The notes under the pieces were generated by a model. That model did no database searches. It was given only the letters and a program-made list of their open reading frames with translations, and had not been told where the DNA came from. DNA of 64,000 nucleotides from Pseudomonadota bacterium (lineage in GTDB: Bacteria; Pseudomonadota; Gammaproteobacteria; Burkholderiales; Burkholderiaceae_C), in NCBI GenBank assembly GCA_029780695.1, contig JAKOYD010000041.1, forward strand, positions 20,153 to 84,152, written 5' to 3'. Numbering within the stretch: the first letter of the stretch is position 1; every line of letters begins with the position of its first letter. Made by a program: the position numbers and the translations under genes. Below, piece by piece: positions 28,215 to 37,634 of the stretch.

Positions 28215-29425
28215 CACTTGACCCACTGGTTGAGCTGCATGATCGGCAGCATCACCGCCAGCACGATCAGCATCACGATCACGCCCATGGCCAAAATCAG
28301 CGCCGGCTCCAGGATGGTGGCCAGGCGCGTGGCACGGCGCTGCACTTCGGTGCTGAGCTGGCGCGACGCGCGCGACAGCATCAGCGGCAACTGGCCGGTC
28401 TGTTCGCCCAGGCGCGCAAACATGGCCAGCAGGCCCGGAAAGCGCTTCTTCTGCGCCAGCGCGCTGGCCAGCGGCGCGCCTTCGCGCACCATGACCAGCG
28501 CGTCCTCGGCGTCGGCGCGCATGGCGGCGTTGTTCAGCGTTTCGGCCGCGGCCTGCAGCGCGCGCAGAATCGGCACCCCGGCGCCCGCCAGCATGGCCAG
28601 CGTGGCGCCAAAGCGCGCCGCGTTGTAGCCGCGCGCCAGACGGCCCACCAGCGGCAGGCGCAGCCAGGCGGCGTCAAAGCGCTGGCGAAAGCCGGGTTGG
28701 CGCAATGCCAGGCGCAGCGCCACGCCCCCCGCCAGCAGCGCGCCCAGCAGCCAAAGGCCCCAGCCGCGCAGGAAGTCACTGAACGCCATCACGGCCACCG
28801 TCAGCCACGGCAGGCTGCGCTTGCTGCTGGCAAACACGTTGGCCACCTGTGGCACCACGTAGGTCATCAGTGCAATCACGATGACGATGGCCGCCAGCGT
28901 GACGATGGCCGGGTACAGCGCCGCGCCGACCAGCTTGGCCTTCAGCGCCTGGCGCTCTTCCAGGTCGTCGGCCAGGCTGTCCAGCACCTGGCCCAGGTGG
29001 CCGCCCTGTTCGCCGGCGGCGATGACGGCGGTGTAGACCGGCGAGAACTCGCGCGGGTGCTGCGCCATCGCCTTGGCCAGCGGCGAGCCGGCGTTGACTT
29101 CGGCGCGCAGCCCGGCGATCAGGTTGCGCTGGCGCTCGTCTTCCGACTCCTCGGCCAGCGCCGTCAAAGACCGCTCCAGCGGCAGTCCCGAGCCGACCAG
29201 CCCCGCCAGCTGCCGCGTCCAGATCGCCAGTTGCGTGCTGTTGAGCGCCCGCCCGCCGCCCAGCGGCCGCGACAGCACCGAGCCGCCCGCCACCGGCTCC
29301 ACCGCCAGCGGCACCAGCGACTGCCCGCGCAGCAATGCGCGCGCGGCCTTCACGGTGTCGGCCTCGATCACGCCCTTGCGGGACTTGCCGTCGGCTTGCA
29401 GGGCTTCGAAGGTGTAGGCGGGCAC
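28214..29425 (-). CDS. gspF: Type II secretion inner-membrane protein GspF-like
   Basis: This 403-residue protein starts MPAYTFEALQADGKSRKGVI and holds two repeated GspF/PilC domains with three membrane helices, including the conserved GEQGGHLGQVLDSLADDLEE and GEQTGQLPLMLSRASRQL. GspF is the platform protein of type II secretion or type IV pilus assembly. No gspE, gspD or pseudopilin gene is within the window, so it is either split from its operon or serves a system encoded elsewhere. It overlaps the 5'-nucleotidase gene by one base. Confidence 0.92.
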   Translation of the reverse strand: MPAYTFEALQADGKSRKGVIEADTVKAARALLRGQSLVPLAVEPVAGGSVLSRPLGGGRALNSTQLAIWTRQLAGLVGSGLPLERSLTALAEESEDERQRNLIAGLRAEVNAGSPLAKAMAQHPREFSPVYTAVIAAGEQGGHLGQVLDSLADDLEERQALKAKLVGAALYPAIVTLAAIVIVIALMTYVVPQVANVFASSKRSLPWLTVAVMAFSDFLRGWGLWLLGALLAGGVALRLALRQPGFRQRFDAAWLRLPLVGRLARGYNAARFGATLAMLAGAGVPILRALQAAAETLNNAAMRADAEDALVMVREGAPLASALAQKKRFPGLLAMFARLGEQTGQLPLMLSRASRQLSTEVQRRATRLATILEPALILAMGVIVMLIVLAVMLPIMQLNQWVK

Positions 29426-29631
29426 GGGGTGTTTGCGCAGCAGCGCGGTGGCGAATGGGCAATGGTAGCCGCTGCACTGCGATGCACACCGCCTGCCTGG
29501 CCCAGACTTGGCCGCGCAAGGCGCCTATCCATCGCCTGGCCTGCGTGGCTGGCTTGTCCACCCATCGCTTGCATGGCCGCCGCAACGGCTTCGGCGTGGG
29601 TGACCGGTGCGCGCGTGCGGCGACGCGCGAT

Positions 29632-30870
29632 TCAGCCGCGCCGCAGCGCCGCCAGCAGCTTCTGGCCGGCGCGCCCGTCGGCCCTGTGCCCCAGGCGCTG
29701 CTGCTCGGCCTTGATGGCTTCGCGCGTCTTGGCGCCGATCATGCCGTCGGCGCTGCCGATGTCGTGGCCGCGCGCCAGCAGCAGGGTTTGCAGTTCGCGG
29801 TTTTGGGCGCGCGACAGGCCCGGGTCGTCGGTGGGCCAGGGCTGCGCGAAGGCCATGGGCGTTGCGGCCGGCGCCGCCACCAGGTTCGACAACTGGGCAA
29901 TCGCCAGCGCGTAGTTTTCGCTGGCGTTGTAGCTGTACAGCGTGTCGAAATTGCGGCCGACCAGAAAGGCCGGGCCGCCGCGCGCGGGCACCATCAGGCC
30001 GGCGCTGGGCAGGCTGTCGGGCAGCGGCGCGCCATCGGCCAGCGTCAGTCCGTCGGCGCGCCAGGCGGTAATGGGACGCTTGGTCTTGCGGCTGGCGCCG
30101 CTGCTGTCGTAGCCGGCCGGCAGGCGCACTTCGAAGCCCCACGGCTCGCCGCGCCGATAGCCGGCGTTCTGCAAAAACTTGGCGGTGGAGGCCAGCGCGT
30201 CGGGCACGCTGTCGACGATGTCGCGCCGCCCATCGCCGTCGAAATCGACCGCGCTGCGGAAAAAGGTGCTGGGCATGAACTGCGTCTGCCCAAAGGCGCC
30301 GGCCCACGAGCCGCTGAGCTTGTCGGGCGCGATGTGGCCTTCTTGCAGAATGCGCAGCGCACTGGCGAACTCGCCGCGAAAGTACGCCTGCCGCCGCCCG
30401 AAGCACGAGAGCGTGGCCAGCGATTGCACCAGCGGACGGCCACCCAGGTTCTGGCCGAAGTTGCTTTCAACGCCCCACACGCCGACCACCACCTGCGGCG
30501 CGACGCCTGTCTGCTGCTCTATTTTTTGCAGCGTACTCTGCCATCTGGCGTACGCCGCGCGGCCATCGGCCACGCGCTCGTCGTCGACCAGCACGGCCAG
30601 GTAATCCCACACGGGCATGGTGAATTCAGGCTGGCGGTTCAGCAGCACCAGCACGGTCGGGTCGGCCGCCAGATTGGCGGTGTGCTGCGCAAAGGTGCCC
30701 GGCGTGATGGCGCGGAAGGCCTGGCTGCCTTTCAGCTCGTTCAGGCAGGCGCTGAACTGCGCCGGGTCGATGGCGGGCGGCGTGTCCTGCGCTTGCGCTG
30801 GCAAGCCCAGCAGGCCGGCGGCGGCCAGCAGGGCAAGGTGCACGCGGCGGGTGCGGTCAATCTGGTTCAT
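29632..30870 (-). CDS. Lytic murein transglycosylase, MltB family
   Basis: This 412-residue protein has a signal peptide (cleavage near AQAQ), an SLT_2 catalytic domain with VGVWGVESNFGQ (catalytic Glu in GVESNFG) and GAFGQTQFMPSTFFRSAVDF, and a C-terminal peptidoglycan-binding PGB_1 domain (LQTLLLARGHDIGSADGMIG). It cleaves glycan strands with anhydro-MurNAc formation in the periplasm. Without a lipobox it is probably soluble, unlike E. coli MltB. It lies 206 bp upstream of gspF. Confidence 0.92.
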   Translation of the reverse strand: MNQIDRTRRVHLALLAAAGLLGLPAQAQDTPPAIDPAQFSACLNELKGSQAFRAITPGTFAQHTANLAADPTVLVLLNRQPEFTMPVWDYLAVLVDDERVADGRAAYARWQSTLQKIEQQTGVAPQVVVGVWGVESNFGQNLGGRPLVQSLATLSCFGRRQAYFRGEFASALRILQEGHIAPDKLSGSWAGAFGQTQFMPSTFFRSAVDFDGDGRRDIVDSVPDALASTAKFLQNAGYRRGEPWGFEVRLPAGYDSSGASRKTKRPITAWRADGLTLADGAPLPDSLPSAGLMVPARGGPAFLVGRNFDTLYSYNASENYALAIAQLSNLVAAPAATPMAFAQPWPTDDPGLSRAQNRELQTLLLARGHDIGSADGMIGAKTREAIKAEQQRLGHRADGRAGQKLLAALRRG

Positions 30871-30959
30871 TCAAAAATGATAGCGTATCGCGCACGCTAG
30901 ACAAGCGCCAGAGGTTAAGAGCGCTTGAATAGCGCTGCGGTTCGGGTTCGCAGAAGGCA

Positions 30960-31059
30960 TTCACCGCAGAGGCGCAGAGGCGCAGAGGCGCAGAGTTGCG
31001 CAGAGAAAAACAAGGAATTTCTCTGCGAACCTCCGCACTCTCTGCGCCTCTGCGGTGAA
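30960..31059. repeat. 100-bp palindrome with CGCAGAGG units
   Basis: Perfect 20-bp inverted arms TTCACCGCAGAGGCGCAGAG and complement flank the element. The left arm continues with tandem GGCGCAGA units, and an inner pair GCAGAGAAA/TTTCTCTGC adds a second stem. It lies between the convergently oriented 3' end of the PatZ-like gene and the start region of the transglycosylase gene. Similar CGCAGAGG palindromes are common in environmental Proteobacteria. Confidence 0.75.
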
Positions 31060-31089
31060 GTCAGTATGACTTGCGGCAGCGGGTTCGCG

Positions 31090-33777
31090 TCACGCGCCGG
31101 GCTGCAAGTCCAGCACCAGCGCCAGCGTGCTGGTATCGCCCGGCGCGGGCTGCTCGCGCATGCCCAGCGCCTGGCCCAGCTTGCGCATGCGGGTGTTTTC
31201 GGTCAGCAACGTGGCCGTCAACTGCCGCGTACCGGCGGCGCGCTGGGTGCGGATCAGCTTGTCCATCAGGATGCGGCCCAGGCCGCTGCCCTTCAGCTCG
31301 GGCCGCACGATGATGCCGAACTCGGCGCCCACGTTGTCGGGGTCGGCCAGCGCGCGCGCCACGCCCACGGTTTTTTCGCCGCCTTGGCCGTCGGGCACGG
31401 TGGCGACAAAAGCCATTTCGCGCGTGTAGTCCACCTGCACCAGGCGCGCCAGTTCGCTGCGTTCCATGGTGCGGCGGCTGTAGAACAGGCGCATGCGGAT
31501 GTCTTCCGGGTCCAGGCTTTCGAGGAAGGCGCGGTGGCGCTCTTCGTCCTCGGGGCGGATCGGGCGAATCGTCAGCTGCTCGCCGCGCCAGTCGATGGTT
31601 TCGCTCAACTCGGCGGGGTAGGGCGCGATGGCGAAGTGCGCCGCGCCGGCGGGCTGTTTGCTGCTCACGCGCACGCGCGCGTCGAGCGCGATGGCGCCCT
31701 GGTGGTTGACGATGAGCGGGTTGATGTCCAGCTCGGCCACCTCGGGCACGTCGGCCAGCAGCTGCGAGACCGCCATCAGCGTGGCGATGACGGTGTCGAT
31801 ATCGGCCGGCGGCACGTCGCGGTAGCCGTGCAGCAGCTTGGCCACGCGCGTGCGCTCGATCAGCGCGCGCGCCAGCGGGGCGTTGAGCGGCGGCAGCGCC
31901 ATGGCGCTGTCTTTCATCACCTCCACTGCGGTGCCGCCCTGGCCGAACAGGATCACGGGGCCAAAGGTGGGGTCGATGCTGGCGCCGATGATCAGCTCCT
32001 GCGCCTGCGGCATCTTCACCATTTTCTGCACGGTGAAGCCCTCGACGCGGGCGTTGGGGAAGCTCTTGCCCACGCGCACCAGCATGGCCTGCGCGGCGGC
32101 GCGCACGTCGCCTTCGTCGTTGAGGTTGAGCGCGACGCCGCCGACGTCGGACTTGTGCGAGATGTCTTCAGACAAGATTTTCAGCACCACCGGAAAGCCG
32201 ATGCGCGCCGCCTCGTCGCCCGCCGCCACGGCGTTGGCCGGCACGGTGCGTGTGGCCACCACGGGGATGTGGTAGGCCTCGCACACCGCCTTCGCCTCGG
32301 GCTCGGTCAGCATGTCGCGGCCGCTGGCCAGCACCTGCTGCACGATCTCGCGCACGCGCGCCACGTCAGGCGTGCTGCCGTTGTGCAGCAGGCTGGCGGG
32401 CGGTGCCTCGGCCAGCTCGGCCTGGTTGCGGCCATAGGCTTGCAGCATGCCGATGGCGGCCACGGCCTGCTCGGGCAGGTCGTAGCAGGCGATGCCGGCT
32501 TCGGTGAACAGCGCGCGCGCCTCGGCCACCGCCGGGCCGCCGACCCAGCTGCTGACCAGCGGCAGCGGCGTCTTGCCTTCGGGCCGGATGACGGGGATCA
32601 GCGCGCGCGCGATGTCGGTCGAGGGCACGATGGCCGTTGGCGCCTGGATGAACAGCAGGGTGCCGGTGTCATCGGGGTGCTTGGTCAGCGCCGTCAGCGC
32701 ATCGACGTAGCGCTGCGCGGGCGCGTCGCCAATGATGTCCACCGGGTTGCCGTGCGACCAGTTGGCGGGCAGCACCTGGTCCAGCTCGCGCAGCAGCGGC
32801 GCGCCCAGTTCGGCCAGCGGCACGCCGTTCGCGGCGGCGGCGTCGGCCGCCAGCACGCCCACGCCGCCGCCATTGGTCAGCACCGTCATGCGGTCGCCAA
32901 TGGGGGCCTTGAAGCGCGTGAGGATCTCCGCCGCCAGGAACAGCTCTTCCAGGCTGTTCACCCGCAGCATGCCGGCGCGGGCGATGGCGGCATCGACCAC
33001 GTTGTCGGCGCCGGCCAGCGCGCCGGTGTGCGAGGCGGCGGCCTTTTGCCCCTGCGCGCTGCGGCCGGCCTTGATGACGATCACCGGCTTGTTGCGCGCC
33101 GCCGCGCGCGCGGCCGACATGAACTTGCGCGCCTGGTCGATCGATTCGATGTACAGCAGGATGGCGCGCGTTTGCGCGTCGCTGGCCAGAAAGTCCAGCA
33201 TGTCGCCGAAGTCCACGTCGGCGTGTTCGCCCAGCGACACGAAATGCGAAAAGCCAACGTTGCGCGCCTCGGCCCAGTCGAGCATGGCGGTGACCAGCGC
33301 GCCCGATTGCGAGACAAAAGCCAGGTCACCCGGCCGTGCCAGGATGTGCGCGAAGCTGGCGTTCAGCCGGGCATGCGGCGCCAGCAGGCCGACGCAGTTG
33401 GGCCCCAGGATGCGCAGCAGCGTGGGTTTGGCGGCATCCAGCATGGCCTGCTTTTGCGAAGCCGTCAGCCCCGCGCTGATGACCACGGCGGCCTGGGTGC
33501 CGCGCTGGGCCAACTGCTTGATGAGGTCGACCACAGTGCCCGGCGGCGTGCAAATCACGGCCAGCTCGGGCGCCTCGGGCAGGTCGGACACGCGGGCGTA
33601 GCAGCGCTGGCCCGACAGCTCCTTGTGCTTGGGGTTGATGGGGAAGATGCGGCCGGCAAAGCCGCTGCTGCGCATGTTGCGCCACAGCGTGCCGCCGACG
33701 GAAAAGGGCCGTTCTGACGCGCCGATGACGGCGACGGAAGCGGGATCGAACAGGGAATCGAGGTTGCGGATGCTCAT
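31090..33777 (-). CDS. Acyl-CoA synthetase (ADP-forming)/GNAT acetyltransferase fusion, PatZ-like
   Basis: This 895-residue protein has the layout of E. coli PatZ (Pka/YfiQ): an N-terminal CoA-binding domain (DPASVAVIGASERPFSVGG), a succinyl-CoA synthetase-like domain with VSQSGALVTAMLDWA and KAGRSAQGQKAAASHTGALA, an ATP-grasp domain (VLKILSEDISHKSDVGGVAL), and a C-terminal GNAT domain with the acetyl-CoA loop RPELKGSGLGRILM. PatZ-type enzymes acetylate lysines of metabolic enzymes such as acetyl-CoA synthetase. The histidine needed for ADP-forming catalysis should be checked. ATG 33777 is chosen; the frame is open upstream to 34611 but antisense to other genes. Confidence 0.9.
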   Translation of the reverse strand: MSIRNLDSLFDPASVAVIGASERPFSVGGTLWRNMRSSGFAGRIFPINPKHKELSGQRCYARVSDLPEAPELAVICTPPGTVVDLIKQLAQRGTQAAVVISAGLTASQKQAMLDAAKPTLLRILGPNCVGLLAPHARLNASFAHILARPGDLAFVSQSGALVTAMLDWAEARNVGFSHFVSLGEHADVDFGDMLDFLASDAQTRAILLYIESIDQARKFMSAARAAARNKPVIVIKAGRSAQGQKAAASHTGALAGADNVVDAAIARAGMLRVNSLEELFLAAEILTRFKAPIGDRMTVLTNGGGVGVLAADAAAANGVPLAELGAPLLRELDQVLPANWSHGNPVDIIGDAPAQRYVDALTALTKHPDDTGTLLFIQAPTAIVPSTDIARALIPVIRPEGKTPLPLVSSWVGGPAVAEARALFTEAGIACYDLPEQAVAAIGMLQAYGRNQAELAEAPPASLLHNGSTPDVARVREIVQQVLASGRDMLTEPEAKAVCEAYHIPVVATRTVPANAVAAGDEAARIGFPVVLKILSEDISHKSDVGGVALNLNDEGDVRAAAQAMLVRVGKSFPNARVEGFTVQKMVKMPQAQELIIGASIDPTFGPVILFGQGGTAVEVMKDSAMALPPLNAPLARALIERTRVAKLLHGYRDVPPADIDTVIATLMAVSQLLADVPEVAELDINPLIVNHQGAIALDARVRVSSKQPAGAAHFAIAPYPAELSETIDWRGEQLTIRPIRPEDEERHRAFLESLDPEDIRMRLFYSRRTMERSELARLVQVDYTREMAFVATVPDGQGGEKTVGVARALADPDNVGAEFGIIVRPELKGSGLGRILMDKLIRTQRAAGTRQLTATLLTENTRMRKLGQALGMREQPAPGDTSTLALVLDLQPGA

Positions 33778-33942
33778 GGGGGGGGATGACAAATGCGGCA
33801 GGCGCCGGCTTGCGGTGGCGCCAGCTTCGGGCTGAGGCGTGAAAGGCGGATGACAGGGTGCGCCAACGCGATCTGGGGCGCGGCGCGGGCACCACGGCCT
33901 CACGGGCTGTGCCGGTTCTACCACAGCCACTACCATCGGCCC

Positions 33943-34533
33943 ATGTCCGTCACTCACCTGCTCTACCTGCACGGCTTTCGCTCGTCTCCGCAGTCGGCCA
34001 AGGCGCGCATCGTGGCCGCGCGCGTGGCGGCCGATTTCCCCGGCGTCATCTGGTGGTGCCCCCAACTGCCGCCGTCGCCGCGCGACGCCATGGCGCTCAT
34101 CGACCGCGGCACCGCCGACTGGCCGGCCGCGCGCATGGCCGTGGTGGGCTCGTCGCTGGGCGGCTTTTATGCCACCTGCGTGGCCGAGCGCCGCGGCTGC
34201 CGCGCGGTGGTGCTGAACCCCGCCGTCGACCCGGCGCGCGACCTGGCGGCGCACGTCGGCGAGCAGACCGCCTGGCACGCGCCCGAGGAGCGCTTTTTCT
34301 TCCGCCCCGGCTACGTGGACGAGCTGCGCGCGCTGCAGACCGGCCCGATCACGCGGCCCGAGCGCTATTTCGCCGTCATCGCCAAGGGTGACGAGCTGCT
34401 GGACTGGCGCGAGATGACGGCCCGCTACCCAGGCGCGACCATCCGCCTGCTGGAAGGCGGCGACCACGCGCTGAGCGATTTCGACGCGCACCTGGGCGAC
34501 GTGCTGGACTTTCTGAATCTGGCCACGGAATGA
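33943..34533 (+). CDS. YqiA-like alpha/beta hydrolase
   Basis: This 196-residue alpha/beta-hydrolase of the UPF0227/YqiA type has HGFRSSPQSAKAR near the start, the nucleophile elbow VGSSLGGFYATCVAE (Ser in GSSLGG), Asp in the KGDELLDW segment and His in GGDHALSDFD. The catalytic triad is thus complete. Family members are small esterases of unclear physiological role. ATG 33943 gives the usual MSVTHLLYLHGF start. Confidence 0.88.
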   Translation: MSVTHLLYLHGFRSSPQSAKARIVAARVAADFPGVIWWCPQLPPSPRDAMALIDRGTADWPAARMAVVGSSLGGFYATCVAERRGCRAVVLNPAVDPARDLAAHVGEQTAWHAPEERFFFRPGYVDELRALQTGPITRPERYFAVIAKGDELLDWREMTARYPGATIRLLEGGDHALSDFDAHLGDVLDFLNLATE

Positions 34534-34605
34534 CCGGCCCATCGCCTGCGGGGTGGCGCACCTGCCACCGTGGTCGGCCCGGGAATGGGACAATCGCCCC
34601 CCTCT

Positions 34606-36678
34606 ATGCATGTTCTATTCGACGAAGCCGGCAAGTTTTTGGCCGGCCGCATTCTTTCCGAAGCCGAGGCCTCGGCGCAGGTCGAGCTGGATTCCGGCAA
34701 GCGCGTCAAGGTGAAGGCGGCCAACCAGCTGCTGCGCTTTGATAAACCCGCGCCGGCCGAGCTGCTGGCCCAGGCGCAGGCGCTGACCGCCGAGATTGAG
34801 CTGCCGCTGGCCTGGGAATTCGCGCCCGAGGCCGAGTTTGGCTTTGCCGAACTGGCGGCCGACTACTTTGGCGGCGCGCCCGACGTGGCCCACCAGGCCG
34901 CCATGCTGCTGGCGCTGTACGACGCGCCGCATTACTTCCGCCGCGCCGGCAAGGGGCGCTTTCGCAAGGCGCCGGCCGACATCGTGGCGCAGGCGCTGGC
35001 CGCCATCGAGAAAAAAAAGCAGATCGCCGCGCAGATCGACGCCTGGGCGGCCGAACTGGCCGCGGGCACCACGCCGCAGCCGATCCGCGACCAGCTCTAC
35101 CGCATCCTCTTCCGGCCCGACAAGAATGCGCCCGAATACAAGGCCGTGGTCGAAGCCAGCCGCGCCACGCAGACGGCGCCGCTGGCGCTGCTGCAGCGCG
35201 CCGGCGCCATTGAATCGGCCTACCAGTTTCACTGGCAGCGCTTTTTGTTCGAGAACTTCCCCAAGGGCACGGGCTTTGCGCCGCTGGCGGCGCCGGCCAT
35301 CACCGACGAGCTGCCGCTGGCCGACGTGCAGGCGTTCTCGATCGACGACTCGTCCACCACCGAAATCGACGACGCGCTGTCGCTGCAGGGGCTGGGCAGC
35401 GGCACCGTCACACTGGGCATCCACATCGCGGCGCCGGGGCTGGCGGTGCAGCCGGGCGACGCGCTGGACGAGGTGGCGCGCGCGCGCCTGTCCACCGTGT
35501 ACATGCCGGGCTACAAGATCACCATGCTGCCGGGCGAGGTGGTGGACGCCTACACGCTGGGCGAAGGCCGGCCGGTGCCGGCGGTGTCGCTGTACGTGAC
35601 GCTGGACGAGGCCTCGCTGGACATCCGCGCCACCGAGACGCGCCTGGAACGCGTGCCCATCGCCGCCAACCTGCGGCACGACCAGCTCGACCACGTCATC
35701 ACCACGGCGTGGCTCGACGGCGGCACCAGCGATGATGAAAACGCGGCCCAGCGCTTGCCCATCAAGCGCGATCAGCTATCATTTTTATATCGATTGGCCA
35801 AGCACCTGAAGGCGCGGCGCGAGCAGGTACGCGGCAAGCCCGAGACCTTCAACCGGCCCGACTACAACTTCAAGCTGGTCGGCCATGACGGCGGCGTGCC
35901 CACCGGCGCCGAGCAAGTGGCCATCACCACCCGGGCGCGCGGCGCGCCGCTGGACCTGATCGTGTCGGAGCTGATGATTCTGGCCAACAGCACCTGGGGC
36001 GAATGGCTCAAGGGGCTGGGCGTGCCCGCCATTTACCGCAGCCAGGCCAGCCTGCTGCCGGGCGTGAAGGTGCGCATGGGCGCCAAGGCGCTGCCGCACG
36101 CCGGCATTGGCGTGCCGAGCTACGCCTGGAGCACGTCGCCGCTGCGCCGCTACGTCGACCTGGTGAACCAGTGGCAGCTGATCGCCGCCGCGCGCCATGG
36201 CCGCACCGCCGCGCTGGCGGCGCCGTTCAAGCCCAAGGACGCGCAGCTGTTCGCCGTCATCAGCGCCTTCGACGCCGCCTACAGCGCCTACAACGCGCAC
36301 CAGGGCAGCATGGAACGCTTCTGGACGCTGCAATACCTGCGCCAGCACGCCGTCCGCGAACTGACGGCCAGCCTGATCAAGGAACAGGCCGGCGGCGCCT
36401 GGCTGGCGCGCGCCGACGAGCTGCCGCTGGTCTTCACCGTGATGGGCGCGCAGGGCCTGCCGCGCGGCACCCGGGTGCGCGTGAAGCTGGGCGACATCGA
36501 CGACATCGCCCTGGACGTGGGCGGCACCGTGATCGACGTGCTGGACGCCGACGCGCCCGGCGCGACCACCGCCGACACGGCCGAAGACGACGACGACGAG
36601 GCCGCCGCCGGGCCCATCGCCATCGCCGTGGACGTGAGCGAAACCGGGGGCGACAGCGCCGATAATCCGTCCCCGTGA
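34606..36678 (+). CDS. RNase II/RNB family exoribonuclease
   Basis: This 690-residue protein has the RNB catalytic domain: AFSIDDSSTTEIDDALS carries the clustered aspartates that hold magnesium, and YAWSTSPLRRYVDLVNQWQL the conserved SPLRRYxDL block. It degrades RNA 3' to 5'. It is shorter than RNase R and lacks a clear S1 tail, ending in an acidic stretch (EDDDDEAAAG). ATG 34606 gives MHVLFDEAGKF. A dispersed repeat at 35735-35795 encodes part of the RNB domain (PIKRDQLSFLY). The stop overlaps the next gene's ATG (TGATG). Confidence 0.92.
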   Translation: MHVLFDEAGKFLAGRILSEAEASAQVELDSGKRVKVKAANQLLRFDKPAPAELLAQAQALTAEIELPLAWEFAPEAEFGFAELAADYFGGAPDVAHQAAMLLALYDAPHYFRRAGKGRFRKAPADIVAQALAAIEKKKQIAAQIDAWAAELAAGTTPQPIRDQLYRILFRPDKNAPEYKAVVEASRATQTAPLALLQRAGAIESAYQFHWQRFLFENFPKGTGFAPLAAPAITDELPLADVQAFSIDDSSTTEIDDALSLQGLGSGTVTLGIHIAAPGLAVQPGDALDEVARARLSTVYMPGYKITMLPGEVVDAYTLGEGRPVPAVSLYVTLDEASLDIRATETRLERVPIAANLRHDQLDHVITTAWLDGGTSDDENAAQRLPIKRDQLSFLYRLAKHLKARREQVRGKPETFNRPDYNFKLVGHDGGVPTGAEQVAITTRARGAPLDLIVSELMILANSTWGEWLKGLGVPAIYRSQASLLPGVKVRMGAKALPHAGIGVPSYAWSTSPLRRYVDLVNQWQLIAAARHGRTAALAAPFKPKDAQLFAVISAFDAAYSAYNAHQGSMERFWTLQYLRQHAVRELTASLIKEQAGGAWLARADELPLVFTVMGAQGLPRGTRVRVKLGDIDDIALDVGGTVIDVLDADAPGATTADTAEDDDDEAAAGPIAIAVDVSETGGDSADNPSP
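35735..35795 (+). repeat. Dispersed AGCTATCAAAAAT repeat, copy 6 (inside RNase gene)
   Basis: The stem CGCTTGCCCATCAAGCG is followed by CGATCAGCTATCATTTTTAT. It is in frame inside the RNB domain coding sequence, between the TTAWLDGG and LAKHLKARRE segments. Confidence 0.8.
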
Positions 36679-37592
36679 TGCCGCACGCCCTGCGCCTACC
36701 GTCGCTCCGCACGCTGACCACGCTGCAGTGGGCGCTGGGGCTTTCGGTGCTGCTGCACGCGGTGCTGATCACGGTGCGCTTTGTCGACCCGGAAGGCTTT
36801 CGCCGCGTGTTCGAGCAGACCACGCTCGACGTCATCCTGGTCAACGCCGAATCCGACGCCAAGCCCGACAAGGCGCAGGCGATTGCGCAGTCCACCTTGG
36901 CGGGCGGGGGCGACGCGGCCGACAAGCGCATCGTCAGCACGCCGCTGCCACCCAGCGTGCGCGACAGCCAGGGCGACTCCCCCGTCAACGAGAACCAGCG
37001 CCGCATCGACAGCATGCTGGAGCAGCAGGAACAGCTGCTGGCCCAGGTGCGCCAGCAACTGGCGTCGCTGCCGCAGGTCGATCCGCAGCGCGTGGCGCAA
37101 GACCCCGAGGCGCAGGCGCAGGAAGAACGCCGCCAGCAACTGGCGCGCCTGCTGGCCGCCATCGAAAAGCGCGTCGAAGAAGAAAACTCGCGCCCGCGCA
37201 AGCGCTTTCTCAGCCCCGCCACGCTGGGCGCCACCTACGCCGTGTACTACGACGAAATGCGCCGCCGCATCGAGGCCGAGGGCACGGCCCACTTCCCCCA
37301 AGTGGCCGGGCGCAGGCTGTATGGCGAGCTGCTGATGGCTCTGCTCATCAACCACGACGGCCGCATCCTGGACGCGCGGGTGGTGCAAGGTTCGGGCAAC
37401 CGCAACCTGGACAAGCTGGCCGAACTCATCGCCAGCCGCGCCGCGCCCTTCGGGCCGTTCACCCCGGCCATGCGCAAGGACACCGACCAGTTCGACGTCA
37501 CCGCGCGCTTCAAGTTCACGCACGAGCAGACGCTGGAAACCACGCTGCAGGCCGACCCGCTCACCACCACCACCGTGCGGGAGATCAAGTGA
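36678..37592 (+). CDS. Energy transducer TonB-like protein
   Basis: This 304-residue protein has one N-terminal transmembrane segment (WALGLSVLLHAVLITVRF), a charged glutamine-rich coiled region, and a C-terminal TonB-type domain (HFPQVAGRRLYGELLMALLI, VVQGSGNRNLD). TonB proteins pass proton-motive-force energy to outer-membrane receptors. No ExbB/ExbD or receptor genes are near, and the spacer is not proline/lysine rich, so it may be a TonB paralogue of other use. ATG 36678 shares a base with the RNase stop. In related genomes aroE often lies next to mtgA; none is seen here. Confidence 0.8.
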   Translation: MPHALRLPSLRTLTTLQWALGLSVLLHAVLITVRFVDPEGFRRVFEQTTLDVILVNAESDAKPDKAQAIAQSTLAGGGDAADKRIVSTPLPPSVRDSQGDSPVNENQRRIDSMLEQQEQLLAQVRQQLASLPQVDPQRVAQDPEAQAQEERRQQLARLLAAIEKRVEEENSRPRKRFLSPATLGATYAVYYDEMRRRIEAEGTAHFPQVAGRRLYGELLMALLINHDGRILDARVVQGSGNRNLDKLAELIASRAAPFGPFTPAMRKDTDQFDVTARFKFTHEQTLETTLQADPLTTTTVREIK

Positions 37593-37634
37593 CGCTCGCC
37601 CTTGCGGGCCAGCCCGTCACCCCGGGGCGACGCC

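Noticed and set aside
33777..34611. Upstream extension of the PatZ-like frame
   Set aside because: It runs antisense to the esterase gene and past any family similarity; MSIRNLDSLFDPASVAVIG is the typical start.
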